From positions 1 to 64,000 of the forward strand of contig JAQGPC010000295.1 of the NCBI GenBank assembly GCA_028293285.1: a stretch of DNA of 64,000 nucleotides. Direction: 5' to 3'. This document shows, in pieces, positions 9,154 to 18,038 of the stretch; position 1 is the stretch's first letter, and each line of letters starts with the position of its first letter. Made by a program: the position numbers and the translations under genes. The notes under the pieces are model-generated. The model was not told the origin of the DNA. It was given only the letters and a program-made list of their open reading frames with translations, and ran no database searches. Source of the DNA: Pedosphaera sp. (GTDB taxonomy: Bacteria > Verrucomicrobiota > Verrucomicrobiia > Limisphaerales > Pedosphaeraceae).

Positions 9154-10827
9154 ATGACCTTTCTGCCCATCGTTGAACGTGAACTGCGCGTGGCCGCGCG
9201 CCGCCGTGCCACGTACTGGTTGCGCTCTGCCATCGCGCTGGGGGCGATTATCATTGGCGTATGTGTTGACCTTTCCTATCACAACCGGCCACCCCGCGAA
9301 TTTGGCCAGAACCTGTTCCAAATCCTTTCGATGCTGTCCTTTCTCTACTGTCTCGTTGCGGGGGTGCGCTCGACGGCGGATTGTCTGAGTGAAGAAAAAC
9401 GGGAAGGAACGCTTGGTTTGTTGTTTCTTACTGACCTGAAGGGATACGATGTGGTTTTCGGCAAGCTCGTCGCCACTTCCTTGAACGGCTTCTATGGGTT
9501 GATGGCAATTTTTCCGGTATTGGCGATTCCGCTGCTGATGGGCGGTATCACTAATGGAGAATTCTGGCGCATGGCCCTGGTGCTGATAGACACCTTCTTA
9601 TTTTCGTTATCCATGGGAATTCTTGTCTCAGCCATGAGTAAAAGCCCACGCAAAGCCATGGCGGCAACTTTTATCATGATCGTATTTTTCGCGGCTGCAC
9701 TGCCGGCTTGCACCGCCTGGATACCCTGGTTTTACCGTTCTCCAAAGTTAGCGGCTCTGTTGATGGTGCCGTGTCCCTTCCAGGCTTTTGGTCTCGTTTT
9801 CGACTCGTCCTATGTTCCCGGTGCGAAACATTTCTGGTGGTCGATTGCTGTGATACATGCGTTAACCTGGATTTTTCTTTTAGTGTCCTGTGCGATAGTG
9901 CCTCGCTCGTGGCAGGACAAACCATCCGGCTCAAAAGCCCTTCGCTGGGGCGAACGCTGGCATCGTTGGAATTATGGCGATTCGGCGGATCGTCGCGCTT
10001 TCCGCACACGATTACTTGATATCAACGCGTTCTTTTGGCTGGCGGGTCGCGCTCGCGCAAAACCAGCCCACGTCTGGCTCATTCTTGCGTTGATCGCGTG
10101 TTTGTGGGCGTGGGGTTGTATCGAATATGGCAGTGACTGGTTCAACGAGGCAATTTATTTTGCCACCGCCATTATTTTAAATTTGATGCTCAAAATCTGG
10201 GTTGCCTCGGAAGCTGGCAAGCGTCTCGGCGAAGACCGTCAAAGCGGTTCCCTGGAATGGCTCCTATCCACCCCGCTAAGTGTGCCAGACATATTGCGCG
10301 GTCAATGGCTTGCTTTGAAACGGCAATTTCTCGGTCCCGTTGTGGCAATAATTATTATCGAGATTATTTTCATGCTGGCGCCGTTGGCCAGTTCCAGATC
10401 GGATGCGGAGGATGGTGTTACATTTACCTGGATAGCGGGAATTCTCATGCTGGTGGCGGATTTGATTGCGCTTGGCTGGCTCGGAATGTGGACCGGCCTT
10501 ACCTCCAAAAATCCCAATCGAGCCACCAGCATTACAGTCACTAAAATTTTAGTGCTGCCCTGGATTCTTCTCATGGCAGCAGTTCTCTTCATAACCGTAT
10601 TATCCATTGGCATCCCCTTTAATGCAGATTGGAAATTCTTCCTCGGTTTATGGTTCGCGTTGGGAATAATGGTGGATTTAGTCTTCGGAATAAGCGCGCG
10701 GCGCAAACTTCACGCTGAATTTCGCATTGTGGCAATGCAACGTTTCATGCCTTCAAAATCGCTCACGAGCGGATGGTTCAAGCGCAACGAACCGGCTCCC
10801 AGCCTGCCGCCTGTCATTGCTGCCTGA
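9154..10827 (+). CDS. ABC-2 type transporter permease (paralogue 3)
   Basis: MTFLPIVERELRVAARRRATYWLRS..., LSEEKREGTLGLLFLTDLKGYDVVFGKL motif, multiple TM. Confidence 0.9.
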   Translation: MTFLPIVERELRVAARRRATYWLRSAIALGAIIIGVCVDLSYHNRPPREFGQNLFQILSMLSFLYCLVAGVRSTADCLSEEKREGTLGLLFLTDLKGYDVVFGKLVATSLNGFYGLMAIFPVLAIPLLMGGITNGEFWRMALVLIDTFLFSLSMGILVSAMSKSPRKAMAATFIMIVFFAAALPACTAWIPWFYRSPKLAALLMVPCPFQAFGLVFDSSYVPGAKHFWWSIAVIHALTWIFLLVSCAIVPRSWQDKPSGSKALRWGERWHRWNYGDSADRRAFRTRLLDINAFFWLAGRARAKPAHVWLILALIACLWAWGCIEYGSDWFNEAIYFATAIILNLMLKIWVASEAGKRLGEDRQSGSLEWLLSTPLSVPDILRGQWLALKRQFLGPVVAIIIIEIIFMLAPLASSRSDAEDGVTFTWIAGILMLVADLIALGWLGMWTGLTSKNPNRATSITVTKILVLPWILLMAAVLFITVLSIGIPFNADWKFFLGLWFALGIMVDLVFGISARRKLHAEFRIVAMQRFMPSKSLTSGWFKRNEPAPSLPPVIAA

Positions 10828-10937
10828 TCACCAAGAAATGCGCTGGCGTTTATGACTTTAAAGCGATATAACAGGAAAGTTATTGCAGGAAATTTTTCTT
10901 GAGTGATTTTTATATCCACTGTTCAGTAGTGGAGGCA

Positions 10938-11027
10938 GGAGAGATGGCTGAGTGGCCTAAAGCGCAGGTTTGCTAAACCTGTGAACGGGAAACTGTTCCG
11001 AGGGTTCGAATCCCTCTCTCTCCGCCA
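10938..11027 (+). tRNA. tRNA-Ser (anticodon GCU), CCA encoded
   Basis: GGAGAGA acceptor pairs with TCTCTCC; anticodon loop TTTGCTAAA; variable arm; T-arm GAGGG-TTCGAAT-CCCTC; terminal GCCA. Confidence 0.97.
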
Positions 11028-11051
11028 TCCCACTCGTACTGCCAATATCGT

Positions 11052-11459
11052 ATGTCCTCGTTTAAAGAATTAAAGCAGGCGGAAAAAAGCGCGGCTCAGC
11101 AACAACAATTGCTTTCGGAGCTTAATACCCTTGCACGTCAAATCGAGCGTTGTGCGGAAACGGTTGCCGGTCTCCAGGCTGAACTGGCTGCAATCAATGC
11201 CAAATATCCCGGCACGCGCACCACGCGCGAGGATATTGCCTTCCTTACTGATTTGCTCAAATGCGCAAACAAGAAGCTGGGCTGGGAAAAGCAGCTTGCG
11301 AGCTTGCGCAAGCGGACACCCGAGTTGATGGAGAAAATGTCCATGTTGCTTAACGACCCAAAAAACCCTCCCGCCGAACAAGTCCGTATGGAAATGCTCC
11401 AAACCTTGCAGGGCATTCAAGCTGCAATGGAACGTCTGCAAAGTCTGGATATGAGTTAA
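11052..11459 (+). CDS. Coiled-coil hypothetical protein
   Basis: 135 aa, Glu/Gln/Lys/Leu-rich, follows the tRNA on the same strand. Confidence 0.65.
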   Translation: MSSFKELKQAEKSAAQQQQLLSELNTLARQIERCAETVAGLQAELAAINAKYPGTRTTREDIAFLTDLLKCANKKLGWEKQLASLRKRTPELMEKMSMLLNDPKNPPAEQVRMEMLQTLQGIQAAMERLQSLDMS

Positions 11460-11570
11460 TTTGCCAGTTCCAAATGCCTTTTCAGCATGGATTTTGACGG
11501 TTGAATAATCCTGCAAAATGGTCTAAATGCACTACTTGTGAATTCTTTGATGGTACGCCATTTTAGCACT

Positions 11571-12095
11571 ATGAATGCGAAATTGATTTTTACTGCCGCA
11601 GGCATGACAGCGGCGTTATTGTTTGCCGGTTGCCAATCAATTCCACCGGGAGCGGAACGCGGCCCGAATGGCACCATGGCTTATGATGTGTTGGTGGATG
11701 CTTCTGCCCCGGGCGCGCGCATCCGGGCAAACGGCGCTGACATGGGGAATACGCCAGTGCATTTAAAAATCTACGGCGATCCGGACGGGACATTCCATGA
11801 CTTTGGTTCTTACGCCTATGTGGTGGAAGCGTTGCCGCTAACTACCAATCAGTTTGCGCAAACACGGTATTTCCAGACCGGCCATTTGATGACTCCGGAG
11901 GATCATATTCCACCGCAAATTTACTTTGATATGAACCAGCCGCCGCCTCCGGCTCAACCGAGTTACCCGCCTGCCACTTATTACGGTGCGCCGCCCCCTG
12001 CATATTACGCTCCTCCCCCCTATTATTATGGGCCGGGGGTAGGGATCTACGTTGGTCCAGGCTATGGTCCCTATCGACGTTATCGCCGTTGGTAA
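11571..12095 (+). CDS. Putative lipoprotein with PEGA-like domain and Pro/Tyr/Gly-rich tail
   Basis: Lipobox LLFAGC; VLVDASAPGARIRANGADMGNTPVHLKI resembles PEGA; C-terminus PPPPAQPSYPPATYYGAPPPAYYAPPPYYYGPG. Confidence 0.8.
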   Translation: MNAKLIFTAAGMTAALLFAGCQSIPPGAERGPNGTMAYDVLVDASAPGARIRANGADMGNTPVHLKIYGDPDGTFHDFGSYAYVVEALPLTTNQFAQTRYFQTGHLMTPEDHIPPQIYFDMNQPPPPAQPSYPPATYYGAPPPAYYAPPPYYYGPGVGIYVGPGYGPYRRYRRW

Positions 12096-12188
12096 ATTTA
12101 AAATATCAAACAGGGAAGCTGGAGGATTTTACCCCATGGCCTCTCAATCCTGATTCTCGTAAATTTCATATGTAGTTTAGTAAAGCGC

Positions 12189-12214
12189 GGCGACCCTGAG
12201 TGGGGTCGCCTTTT
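12189..12214 (+). terminator. Rho-independent terminator downstream of the lipoprotein gene
   Basis: GGCGACCC-TGAGTG-GGGTCGCC followed by TTTT. Confidence 0.8.
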
Positions 12215-13076
12215 GCTTTGCAAAACTCAGCAGGAATTGGTCATTTGATTGATGGGATGGCTTTATGTATTAATGTTCGGCTGACATCTTGTGAAGAATG
12301 ATTTGCATCCTGCCTGGTCAATCATCTGCAATCAAACAAACGAATCGGTGCGCTTTTAAGAAACTTTGACGCCAATGGTTTCATTTGCCGTGTCGGCCTT
12401 ATGTCACAGCTTCCCGGATTGCCTTAATGCAATCTTGAGCAGTTCCAACTGCATCAGGTCTAATAGGCGTGTTCACTTGAGTGAAGACGTAACATGGATT
12501 TTGAACTGCTATTTAGATCGATTAAAGAAGCCTGCCAAGAGTCGCCAATATTACTATTGCTGGCTTTTCTGATGGTATGCGCGTTAACCTTCATTATTGT
12601 CGACGCACACAAGCATAAAAAAATACGTCCTGGAGGGCGTCGTCTAAAATAATGGATTTCTCCATTTTGAAGATTTCAAATCTATAAGAAGACGGTACAC
12701 ATCAACCAAGCGGGTAGGCGGCCTTAAAAGTAAAGGGGACGGACCCCGGATAGAGCCGCCCCCCACTAACATCCCTCAATGAGGAACCAATGTTAATATG
12801 CCATTGCTTATGACAGTTGCAAATCGCTGCAACCTTTCTGGTCGGTCTCTCAATAGAATAGCTTTGGCTAATGAAGCTTTTCTAAGTGGTTGATGCATAG
12901 CAAAAACAGAGCGGCTCAATTAAATGAGTCGCTCGAACTTGATTATCCTTTCATCCGAGAACTACGGGACCGATCAAGATGAATAAAAATAAACCTTATC
13001 CTCCTTGTCGCCAATAGGGACTTCGTCCCATAATGAGGTGTGCTATCACTTCCACAGTGGTTCTACAACGACTGAA

Positions 13077-13256
13077 ATGTTGATGAAGAAAACAAACAAA
13101 CCCAGGTCTGCGATCCGAGATTTCTTTTCACCTGCCAATGCGTATGACCAAAAGCGGCCATATCGGACTTTTCTATACGCACTTTTGATAGGAATTGTAG
13201 TTGCCGTGGCTTTCGGTTTCGCACTGTATTATTTGAACAAGAACCGGCGTTTTTAA
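13077..13256 (+). CDS. Small single-TM hypothetical protein
   Basis: ~60 aa, C-terminal hydrophobic segment FLYALLIGIVVAVAFGFALYYLNKNRRF. Confidence 0.45.
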   Translation: MLMKKTNKPRSAIRDFFSPANAYDQKRPYRTFLYALLIGIVVAVAFGFALYYLNKNRRF

Positions 13257-13344
13257 TACGTAAACCGGAGCAGTTCATTTAGTAATTTTCTTCTCAGAAT
13301 TTATTGGCGAACCAGTATTCTTAGGATAGACCCATGCAGATTTT

Positions 13345-14220
13345 ATGAGGATTCTTTGTATTCACGCGCATTTTGATGATTTTGAGTTTGTGGCGGCGGG
13401 CATATTCGAAGTATGGCGGCGCAAGCTCGGCTCCGATTTGAAGGCAAAGGTCATTGTTTGCACGGATGGCAAGGCTGGCCATCATTTTCGCACCCGGGAA
13501 GAAACCGGTCGCATCCGTTTGCAAGAGCAACAGGAATCGGCTCGCATCGGTGGATATGAATTTGCGTCATTGAAACTCCCGAACGGTCACTCACCTCGCG
13601 AAGCTTGCCTGCAGGTTACGCCTGACTTGCTGGCCAGCTTGTGGAAAGCAATTCGCGAGTTCGAACCCGATTACCTTTTTTGTCCGCCACTGGCGGCTGA
13701 CCCTCTTGCCGGTGTTCACGTGGATCATATTGCCGTGGCTCAGGCAGTGCGCCAGGTGGCTTATATGATCAATGTGCCGCATGCGTTCACCCTGGAATAT
13801 CCGGCGGATGAAACCAAGCCACAACCCTGCAAGGTTCCAGTCATTCTGAATGTTTACGACGGCTATATGGCGGGCGCCAACGCATTGGATGTTGCCGTGG
13901 ACATCGAAGAAGCATTCCCAAAAGTTTGTGAGATGTCTTGGTGTCATCAATCGCAGATTGCTGAATGGCTTCCCTGGGTAGGCAGGCATGACATGGCTCC
14001 GCCCAAATCACTATCCGATTGGTCCATGGCTTTGCGCCAGCGTTTTGAAATCCGTCAACGCAAACTTGGCGTTGAATCGCCACGATTGTTCGAGTTCTTC
14101 AACGTGACAGCATGGGGAACCGTCCCCAGCTACGAGCAGATATTGAAAGATCTGCCGAACATTATTCCTGCCGCATCCAATCTCGAACGGCTCAAGGAAC
14201 GATTAATCCGGTTCAGTTGA
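13345..14220 (+). CDS. PIG-L family deacetylase
   Basis: N-terminus MRILCIHAHFDDFEF (PIG-L AHPDD-like), DHIAVAQAV, YNVYDGY region. Confidence 0.85.
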   Translation: MRILCIHAHFDDFEFVAAGIFEVWRRKLGSDLKAKVIVCTDGKAGHHFRTREETGRIRLQEQQESARIGGYEFASLKLPNGHSPREACLQVTPDLLASLWKAIREFEPDYLFCPPLAADPLAGVHVDHIAVAQAVRQVAYMINVPHAFTLEYPADETKPQPCKVPVILNVYDGYMAGANALDVAVDIEEAFPKVCEMSWCHQSQIAEWLPWVGRHDMAPPKSLSDWSMALRQRFEIRQRKLGVESPRLFEFFNVTAWGTVPSYEQILKDLPNIIPAASNLERLKERLIRFS

Positions 14221-14227
14221 AAGAGAG

Positions 14228-15664
14228 TTACGCTGTCAGCATCTTCTGGCAGGCGGCGCGCAACTTCTTGAGTTGCCCCTCAGACTTGGCCTCAATGTAA
14301 CAGCGAATGAGCGGTTCCGTCCCGCTGGCGCGGAAAGCCACCCACTCACCCTTGGGCAGTAGAAACTTGTAACCATCTGTCGTGATAAATTTTTCCACTT
14401 TGAAAGGGCCAATGACATCCAGACCCGCTCCTAATTTTTTCAACAGCGCTTCTTTCTTCTCGGGTGGAATGGCCACATTGATGCGATCGGTATGAAATTC
14501 GCCGGTCTTCTTCTCAATTTCTTTCAAAATGGCTCCGAGCGATTTTTTCTCCGTCGCGACCAGTTCCGCCATCAAGAGGCAGGCCAAAATTCCATCCTTC
14601 TCAGGCACATGTCCCTTAACACTCAGTCCGCCGGATTCTTCGCCTCCCACAATGATCGGTTCACTTTCCATCAGCGCGCCAATGTATTTGAAACCAACGG
14701 GCGTCTCATGAACTTTTACGCCGAGCATCTCGGCCACTGCATCTACTTGATGACTGGTCGGCACTGTCCGCACCACCGCACCAGTCCAATGCCGGTTTTT
14801 TTTCAAATGGTACAAAGCTAAAGCCAGAATCTGATTAGGGGTGAGCCAGGTGCCGTCTTTGTCCACGATGCCAAACCGATCCGCATCGCCGTCCAATCCC
14901 AACCCAAGCTGTGCTTTTCCGCTCTGGACAAACAAACTGACTTCATGCATCCCTTCCGCATTCGGTTCCGGATGATGTCCACCAAACAATGGATTCAATT
15001 CGTTATGAAAAACCGTAACCTTCGCCCCCGTTTCAATCAGCAACTTATCCAGATAACCGCGCCCGGTTCCGTACATGAGTTCCACGGCAACCTTCAATTT
15101 GGCTTTTTTGATGGTGGCAAAATCAATGAGCTTGCGCAGTTGCTTGAAATAGTCGGGCTGCGGATCAATGGTCTTGCATTGATACGTTCCAATCACCGAG
15201 GCGTTGAAGGTCCAGTTTTGAGCGATGAGTTGGGCAATATGCGCCTCAATCTGTTTGGTAACTTCCGCCGTGGCTGGCGCGCCGTTGCTGGTGGAAAACT
15301 TCAGTCCTTGATACTCTGCTGGATTGTGGCTTGCGGTCATGTTAATCCCGCCAATCGCTTTGCGCGCGCGAATCGTATGCGCAATGACCGGCGTGGGCGT
15401 GTCGCGCTCGCAGAGCAGGGGAGTAAGGCCATTGCTGGCCAACACTTCAGCGGCAGCAAGGGAAAATTCCTTGCCTAAAAAACGTGTGTCATACCCCAGG
15501 ATGACGATTGGTTTGCGACCATGAATAGCCGACTGAGAATTGGCCAACTCGGCCTTCAGATATTGAGCAATTCCTTGCGTAGCCAGGCGCACATTATCAA
15601 ACGTAAAATCGCGTGCAATCAAACCGCGCCAACCGGACGTTCCAAATTTAATCGTGGGGGGCAT
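14228..15664 (-). CDS. Phosphoglucomutase/phosphomannomutase family protein
   Basis: KFGTSGWRG; GINMTASHNPAEY catalytic loop; LDGDADRFGI metal-binding loop; RASGTEPLIRCYIEA. Confidence 0.95.
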   Translation of the reverse strand: MPPTIKFGTSGWRGLIARDFTFDNVRLATQGIAQYLKAELANSQSAIHGRKPIVILGYDTRFLGKEFSLAAAEVLASNGLTPLLCERDTPTPVIAHTIRARKAIGGINMTASHNPAEYQGLKFSTSNGAPATAEVTKQIEAHIAQLIAQNWTFNASVIGTYQCKTIDPQPDYFKQLRKLIDFATIKKAKLKVAVELMYGTGRGYLDKLLIETGAKVTVFHNELNPLFGGHHPEPNAEGMHEVSLFVQSGKAQLGLGLDGDADRFGIVDKDGTWLTPNQILALALYHLKKNRHWTGAVVRTVPTSHQVDAVAEMLGVKVHETPVGFKYIGALMESEPIIVGGEESGGLSVKGHVPEKDGILACLLMAELVATEKKSLGAILKEIEKKTGEFHTDRINVAIPPEKKEALLKKLGAGLDVIGPFKVEKFITTDGYKFLLPKGEWVAFRASGTEPLIRCYIEAKSEGQLKKLRAACQKMLTA

Positions 15665-15736
15665 AGAAGTATGTAGGGTGCCAAACCGTCGTGAGGTCAG
15701 TTAAATCCGAAATCCGCAATGGCCCATCTCAATGGA

Positions 15737-16123
15737 CTAGTTCTTCCAATCAAAAGCCCGCTTCTTCAGCGCGTAGATATAACCTACGAACAGAATGCCG
15801 AGGAACGTGAGCATGGAACCGAAAATGGCGTTGGCATTTTGCGTGAGCATGTCTTTATAAACAACTGCCCAAGGATAAAGGAAAACGACTTCAATATCGA
15901 ACAGGATGAACAACATCGCCACGAGATAAAATTTCACCGAAAGACGGGTATTTCCTTCTCCGACCGGCAGCATACCGCATTCATAAGCGGTATCCTTGAT
16001 CCGGCTGCGTTTGCCCAATTTGCCGAAAAGCACCGACACGCCCAAGGTCATGGCAGCGAACCCGATCGCTACCAAGCCAAGGATCAATACCGGAATATAT
16101 TGTGCCAACTGCGAATCTTCCAT
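15737..16123 (-). CDS. nuoA: NADH-quinone oxidoreductase subunit A
   Basis: YECGMLPVG...RLSVKFYLVAMLFILFDIEVVFLYPWA is diagnostic for NuoA/ND3. Confidence 0.95.
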   Translation of the reverse strand: MEDSQLAQYIPVLILGLVAIGFAAMTLGVSVLFGKLGKRSRIKDTAYECGMLPVGEGNTRLSVKFYLVAMLFILFDIEVVFLYPWAVVYKDMLTQNANAIFGSMLTFLGILFVGYIYALKKRAFDWKN

Positions 16124-16247
16124 GTGCAGAATTTAAAAACGACCACTCGCTTTGGCAAGTGGAATCCCTGAAAAAGGAGAAAACCCCATGTCCTTGGCAC
16201 TTGCGGCGATACTGTGGGCGGGGAAACTTGCTATAGGAGCAAGAGTT

Positions 16248-17177
16248 ATGAAAGGCAAGATACTGGTCGGCACTGCTAGTTGGACTGATCCCGGCTTCAT
16301 CGCCGATTGGTATCCTCCAAAGTTGCCCGCTACTGAACGGCTGCGCTGGTATGCAGAACATTTCAATTTGGTGGAGGTCAATTCCAGCTTTTACAGAATT
16401 CCCGAACGACGTTTTGTTGAACGGTGGTGCGAGCAAACACCGGAAGGATTCACTTTTGATGTCAAACTCCACCGGTTTTTATCCCGGCACAGCACCAAAC
16501 CGGAACTCCTGCCCAAGGATTTGCGCCCAAAGGCTTCTTTGAGTGGCAAAAAGGTAGAACTGACCCCCGCATTGGAAGAGGCCGTTACGGAACGATTTCT
16601 TAAAAGCCTTGAACCGTTCGAAGACGCCGACAAATTAGGAGCACTGCTCCTGCAACTTTCGCCTTCTTTCAGTCCGCGCAAAAATTCCCTGGATGAACTT
16701 AACCATCTGTTAACGCTCCTCAAAGGGCGTAGAATCGCGATTGAACTCCGCAATCGCAAATGGGTGGTAGGGGAACATTTCCGCGATACTGAAGCCTGGT
16801 TCAAGAAGCACAAGGTCACGTTCGTGATGGTAGATACGCCGACCAATCCGCACTTCATGATCATGCCCAAGATTGATGTCGTCACAAACCCGAAGCTGGC
16901 TTATCTGCGCGCACACGGACGCAACACGCGCGGCTACATAGCCGGGCGAACCGTGGCAGAACGTTTTGATTATGACTACTCGGAAGCAGAAATTCAGGAA
17001 ATGGCGCAACGAGCGGAAAACATCGTGAAGCACGCCGATGAACTGCACATGGTGTATAATAACAATGCTTCCAATTATGCGCCGAAAGCCGCCATAGCAT
17101 TTCAAAATGCCTTGGTGAAACGACATCCTGAAGTGACTCCGAACGAATCTTCTCAGAGGGAAACAGTTTATGCGTAA
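16248..17177 (+). CDS. DUF72 domain-containing protein
   Basis: ILVGTASWTDPGFIADWYP...LRWYAEHFNLVEVNSSFYRIP; YVYFNN-equivalent MVYNNNASNYAPKAA. Confidence 0.92.
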   Translation: MKGKILVGTASWTDPGFIADWYPPKLPATERLRWYAEHFNLVEVNSSFYRIPERRFVERWCEQTPEGFTFDVKLHRFLSRHSTKPELLPKDLRPKASLSGKKVELTPALEEAVTERFLKSLEPFEDADKLGALLLQLSPSFSPRKNSLDELNHLLTLLKGRRIAIELRNRKWVVGEHFRDTEAWFKKHKVTFVMVDTPTNPHFMIMPKIDVVTNPKLAYLRAHGRNTRGYIAGRTVAERFDYDYSEAEIQEMAQRAENIVKHADELHMVYNNNASNYAPKAAIAFQNALVKRHPEVTPNESSQRETVYA

Positions 17178-17811
17178 AATAAAGGAAGCGATCAAAGAGG
17201 CAGCCGATGAGAGCAAAGCAGTGATTGAAGCGGCTTCCAGTAAGGCCAAATCAAGCCGTGTCAAGCTGCTGGAGGAACTCGATGCAAAAATTCGAGTCTG
17301 TACTGCCTGTCCGTTGCATAAGTCCCGCACGCTGGCGGTTCCAGGCGAAGGCAAGTATAACGCCAAAGTGATGATCATTGGCGAGGCGCCGGGCAGAAAT
17401 GAGGATTTAACGGGCCGTCCATTCGTCGGCAGCTCCGGGAAGTTTTTGGACCATGTTTTGGATGGCTCGGGGTTTGACCGAACTGATTTCTTTATTACCA
17501 ACATCTGCAAATGCCGCCCGCCCTCGAATCGAACGCCCAAAACCCACGAGATTGAAACCTGCACCTCCTTATATCTTTTTAATCAAATTTCATTGATCAA
17601 TCCGGGGTTGATTGTGCTTTTGGGTGGCGTGGCAGTGAAGCGGATGTTGGGCCTGAAAACCGTGGAGCAGGCGAGGGGCCGAATCATAGAGCATGAAGGA
17701 CAGAAATTCCTCGCTACCTATCATCCCGCCGTGCGCTTTTATCGGGAAGATCTGGCTGAAAAGATCAAAGAGGATTTTGACATTCTGAAAGCTGAAATGA
17801 AGAATTTGTGA
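17170..17811 (+). CDS. Uracil-DNA glycosylase, family 4 type
   Basis: CTACPLHKSRTLAVPGEGKYNAKVMIIGEAPGRNEDLTGRPFVGSSGKFLD; TYHPAVRF; Fe-S cysteines. Confidence 0.93.
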   Translation: MRKIKEAIKEAADESKAVIEAASSKAKSSRVKLLEELDAKIRVCTACPLHKSRTLAVPGEGKYNAKVMIIGEAPGRNEDLTGRPFVGSSGKFLDHVLDGSGFDRTDFFITNICKCRPPSNRTPKTHEIETCTSLYLFNQISLINPGLIVLLGGVAVKRMLGLKTVEQARGRIIEHEGQKFLATYHPAVRFYREDLAEKIKEDFDILKAEMKNL

Positions 17812-17814
17812 GGC

Positions 17815-18027
17815 TCACTTCCGAAACAGCCGGAGAATGACGGTCAGGAGAATGCTCAGTAGCACGCAGGTGACTATCGGAAAATAAAACGAGAAATTCC
17901 CCTTCGTATAATGAATATCTCCGGGCAGCCGCCCGAGCCAGCCTTTGCCAAAGCCCGACCAGATCAATATTCCCACGACCGCCAGGACAACTCCGATTAC
18001 GACCAGATATTTACCAAGTTCATTCAC
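17815..18027 (-). CDS. DUF2905-like small membrane protein
   Basis: GKYLVVIGVVLAVVGILIWSG...LGRLPGDIHYTKGNFSFYFPIVTCVLLSILLTVI. Confidence 0.85.
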   Translation of the reverse strand: MNELGKYLVVIGVVLAVVGILIWSGFGKGWLGRLPGDIHYTKGNFSFYFPIVTCVLLSILLTVILRLFRK

Positions 18028-18038
18028 CCAACTACTAC

